Origin: Prevotella sp. UBA746
Lineage (GTDB): Bacteria; Bacteroidota; Bacteroidia; Bacteroidales; Bacteroidaceae
NCBI GenBank assembly: GCA_002298545.1
Contig: DBKQ01000005.1
Span: 1-64,000 of the forward strand
DNA: 64,000 bases
Direction of reading: 5' to 3'
In this document: in pieces, positions 61,924 through 64,000 of the stretch
Position numbering within the stretch: the stretch's first letter is position 1
Layout of the letters: the number at the start of each line of letters is the position of its first letter
Position numbers and translations under genes: made by a program
The notes under the pieces: generated by a model
The model's database searches: none
What the model was told of the DNA's origin: nothing
Seen by the model: the letters and a program-made list of their open reading frames with translations, nothing else

Positions 61924-63222
61924 TTAAATAAATATGTATTTCAGCACGAAGAGTACGGAAAGTACATAGAGCGTAGGGTTGAGGTTCTGCCATTTCTGAC
62001 ACAACACGTTTATCACGACGTAGGAGATGATGCCCGTGAGGATTCCGTCGGAGATGCTGTAGGTCAGCGGCATCATTACGATGGTGATGAACGCCGGGAT
62101 GGACTCGGCATAGTCGTTGAGGTTGATATCCTTAATGGGCGACATCATGAAGAGACCTACGATAAGCAATACGGGTGTTGTGGCGGCTGCCGGAATGGAA
62201 AGGAAGACGGGGGCAAAGAAGAGCGCCACGATGAAGCATACGGCTGTGGAGAATGCCGTCAAACCGGTGCGTCCGCCCTGTGCCACTCCCGATGCACTCT
62301 CCACGTAGGTCGTTGTGGTGCTCGCTCCGAGGCATGCTCCGGCCATCGTTGCTATGGCGTCTGCCATGAAAGCCTTGTTGAGACCGGGAATCCTACCGTC
62401 GGGGCGCATCATGCCAGCCTTGGTGCATACGCCCACGAGTGTGCCCATGGTGTCGAACATGTCGATGAAGAGGAAGGTGAACACAACTATTGCCATGTCG
62501 ATGGTGAAGATGTTGTGGAACTCAAACTTAAAGAATATCGGTTCTATCGACGGTGGAGTGTCCACGATGCCGTTGAATGTTGTTATGCCCATCGGGATGC
62601 CTATCAGGGCGGTGCCGAGGATTCCGAGGAGCAATGCTCCCGGCACGCGACGGATGAGCAATACCGAGGTGAGAACTATTCCTATCACCCCGAGGAGCGG
62701 AGAGCCATGGGTAAGATGTCCCACTGATACCAGAGTGGCAGAGTTGTCAACGATGATACCCGCATTCTTCAGTCCGATAAAAGCAATATACACACCGATG
62801 CCGCAGCTTATGGCCCTTTTTATCGATGCCGGAATGGCGTCCACGATAAGCGTGCGCACCTTGGTAAGCGTAAGGATAACGAAAATAAATCCCTCGATGA
62901 GGATTGCCGTGAGTGCAAACTGCCAGGTGTAGCCCATGGTGAGGCATACGGTGAACACGAAGAAGGCGTTGAGTCCCATTCCGGGAGCCAGTCCGAAGGG
63001 TTTCTTGGCATATATCGCCATTGCGAGTGTTCCCACTATTGCCGCAAGAGCCGTGGATGTGAACACGGCACTCGTGTCCATGCCTTTCGATGCGAGGTTA
63101 GAGAAGATGTTCGGGTTTATGGCAAGGATGTAAGCCATAGTAAGAAACGTGGTGATACCTGCCAGCACCTCCGTTTTCACGCTATGCTTCGAAGGGTCGA
63201 AGCCAAAAAGTTTTTCCAGCAT
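61924..63222 (-). CDS. NCS2 (AzgA-type) purine permease
   Basis: 432 residues from the ATG at 63222 (MLEKLFGFDPSKHSVKTEVL). The AzgA-like start KTEVLAGITTFLTMAYILAI, then about 12 membrane segments, AMAIYAKKPFGLAPGMGLNA and TTTYVESASGVAQGGRTGLT are the guanine/hypoxanthine permease pattern. Probably a proton-coupled purine importer. It follows the DUF5020 gene on the same strand, likely an outer-membrane partner. Confidence 0.9.
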   Translation of the reverse strand: MLEKLFGFDPSKHSVKTEVLAGITTFLTMAYILAINPNIFSNLASKGMDTSAVFTSTALAAIVGTLAMAIYAKKPFGLAPGMGLNAFFVFTVCLTMGYTWQFALTAILIEGFIFVILTLTKVRTLIVDAIPASIKRAISCGIGVYIAFIGLKNAGIIVDNSATLVSVGHLTHGSPLLGVIGIVLTSVLLIRRVPGALLLGILGTALIGIPMGITTFNGIVDTPPSIEPIFFKFEFHNIFTIDMAIVVFTFLFIDMFDTMGTLVGVCTKAGMMRPDGRIPGLNKAFMADAIATMAGACLGASTTTTYVESASGVAQGGRTGLTAFSTAVCFIVALFFAPVFLSIPAAATTPVLLIVGLFMMSPIKDINLNDYAESIPAFITIVMMPLTYSISDGILTGIISYVVINVLCQKWQNLNPTLYVLSVLFVLKYIFI

Positions 63223-63239
63223 AATCGTTTTTCTTTTAT

Positions 63240-63270
63240 TTTTTTTCAATTTTTCAATCTTTCAATCTTT
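63240..63270. repeat. GATTGAAA repeat tract, copy 4
   Basis: TTTTTCAATTTTTCAATCTT and TCAATCTTTCAG between the DUF5020 gene and the permease gene. Confidence 0.6.
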
Positions 63271-64000
63271 CAGAACTCCCATTTCATTCCCAGGCATGGT
63301 CGGCATTTAAATCCGCCCGTAGAGCCGAAGTTGTTGCTCAGTTCCACCTCGCCTCCAAGACTAAGGTTTGGGCATCCGAAATGCTGCCCCACACAGTACC
63401 AGAGCTGCGGTTCGGTAGTAAACACGGTATGCTTGGTGTCCGAGGAGCCGTCTTCTTGATAGTCCACGCTGTGGGTCTCCCACCAGAAGTCGGCAAAGCC
63501 GTCGAACTTCAGTCCCTTGACCCCGAAGATATCATTGCAGGTCCAAACGGCAGTAAGCTGCATCGGCAGGTTCTGGTCAGTCTTTCTTATCGTCTTGTAG
63601 AGAGCCTCGAGTGTGAGGGTGTTACGAAACGACTTGTCGTGGATGAGGTATTCCACACCGAAGAGCCATGCGTTGTTGATAGGATAATTCTTCGTTATTC
63701 CGCCGTTATATTCGGCATGCAGACTCCAGTTTTTCATTTTTGAGTTCTGCCAGAAGTTCAGGGCGCGCGAAATCTCGGTGTATGTGCCGCCCTGGGCGAT
63801 GTTCTTGCTTCCCACAACCATCTTGTCGTAGTTGAAGTCGTGGTCAACGAAGAAGTAGGTACTACCCCACTTGTCTTGTTTGAACATTTCGAGAGTAAGC
63901 GTTACGAACTTTCTGTCGCTGCCGAAGTCATACAGCACCTGCGCATTTACCTGCGCCTTGACGCTCGCCGTGCATAGTGTCAATGCAGAGAGCAGGAGGA
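63270..64000 (-). CDS. DUF5020 family protein (runs off the window)
   Basis: At least 243 residues; the true start lies beyond 64000, and the part at the edge is a signal peptide (LLLSALTLCTASVKAQ). The mature protein begins VNAQVLYDFGSDRKFVTLTL, the DUF5020 pattern, with a beta-rich barrel-like sequence ending CLGMKWEF. DUF5020 resembles nucleoside-specific channel-forming (Tsx-like) proteins; beside a purine permease this supports a role in nucleoside or base uptake across the outer membrane. Confidence 0.8.
   Translation of the reverse strand, partial: LLLSALTLCTASVKAQVNAQVLYDFGSDRKFVTLTLEMFKQDKWGSTYFFVDHDFNYDKMVVGSKNIAQGGTYTEISRALNFWQNSKMKNWSLHAEYNGGITKNYPINNAWLFGVEYLIHDKSFRNTLTLEALYKTIRKTDQNLPMQLTAVWTCNDIFGVKGLKFDGFADFWWETHSVDYQEDGSSDTKHTVFTTEPQLWYCVGQHFGCPNLSLGGEVELSNNFGSTGGFKCRPCLGMKWEF

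Overview
The window is chromosomal DNA from a Bacteroidetes bacterium, most likely a gut-type Prevotella/Segatella relative. Evidence: many promoters of the Bacteroidetes TAnnTTTG type, a SusC/SusD pair, an ECF-sigma/FecR-like/TonB-receptor/DUF4249 operon, GLPGLI and DUF5020 proteins, and secreted proteins ending in the Prevotella-type module AGQRVNNSFKG...VVK. No rRNA, CRISPR array or complete transposase gene is present. One tRNA (Arg, anticodon CCG) is seen.

Layout. 1-469: start of pepT. 500-8250: an AT-rich accessory island next to the 3' side of tRNA-Arg. It holds a two-gene unit (small membrane protein plus a lipoprotein split into three frames by two A8 tracts), a DUF3244 protein coupled to a membrane-anchored TPR/HTH regulator, a small secreted protein, and a GLPGLI protein with an outer-membrane beta-barrel partner. 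Two promoters in this island share an almost identical leader and a third shares the upstream part, so the island looks like one regulon. 8250-13600: gene remnant, duplicated tRNA end, M15 peptidase, and a leucine-rich-repeat/ppk/ppx operon for polyphosphate. 13700-20040: ECF sigma, short FecR-like protein, TonB receptor, DUF4249 and two further envelope proteins. 20100-24050: MaoC, a lipoprotein and LptD. 24200-27300: a MITE with target-site duplication and two AAA-ATPase/PD-(D/E)XK genes, one internally deleted. 27600-31800: alaS, a MerR regulator, and a HigBA module with a broken toxin. 32000-38730: SusC/SusD operon with two downstream export products. 38900-39440: dense palindromic repeats. 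39460-47770: leftward operon parA-parB-DUF5683-transglycosylase-rel-pectinesterase, ending in a GHKL ATPase/STAS-like cassette. 47900-51270: surE, lpxB, a cyclophilin and a Fur-family regulator rightward. 51340-56545: zinc-type P-ATPase, hrpB and a HepT/MntA toxin-antitoxin cassette. 56700-61600: aromatic amino acid oxidation genes (CoA-transferase, aminotransferase, iorB, iorA). 61900-64000: purine permease and a DUF5020 protein.

Most notable patterns. (1) The island at 600-8140 with shared promoter-leaders and the double A8 frameshift. (2) Small AT-rich cassettes sit between duplicated borders: HepT/MntA is flanked by perfect 31-bp repeats that carry the hrpB promoter, GHKL/STAS is flanked by 47-bp repeats copied from the 3' end of the pectinesterase gene, and 38 bp of tRNA-Arg are duplicated beside the first island. 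(3) Several families of short intergenic repeats recur through the window.

Functions are assigned from motifs and gene order read by eye; no database search was possible. Identities quoted for repeats were counted by hand.
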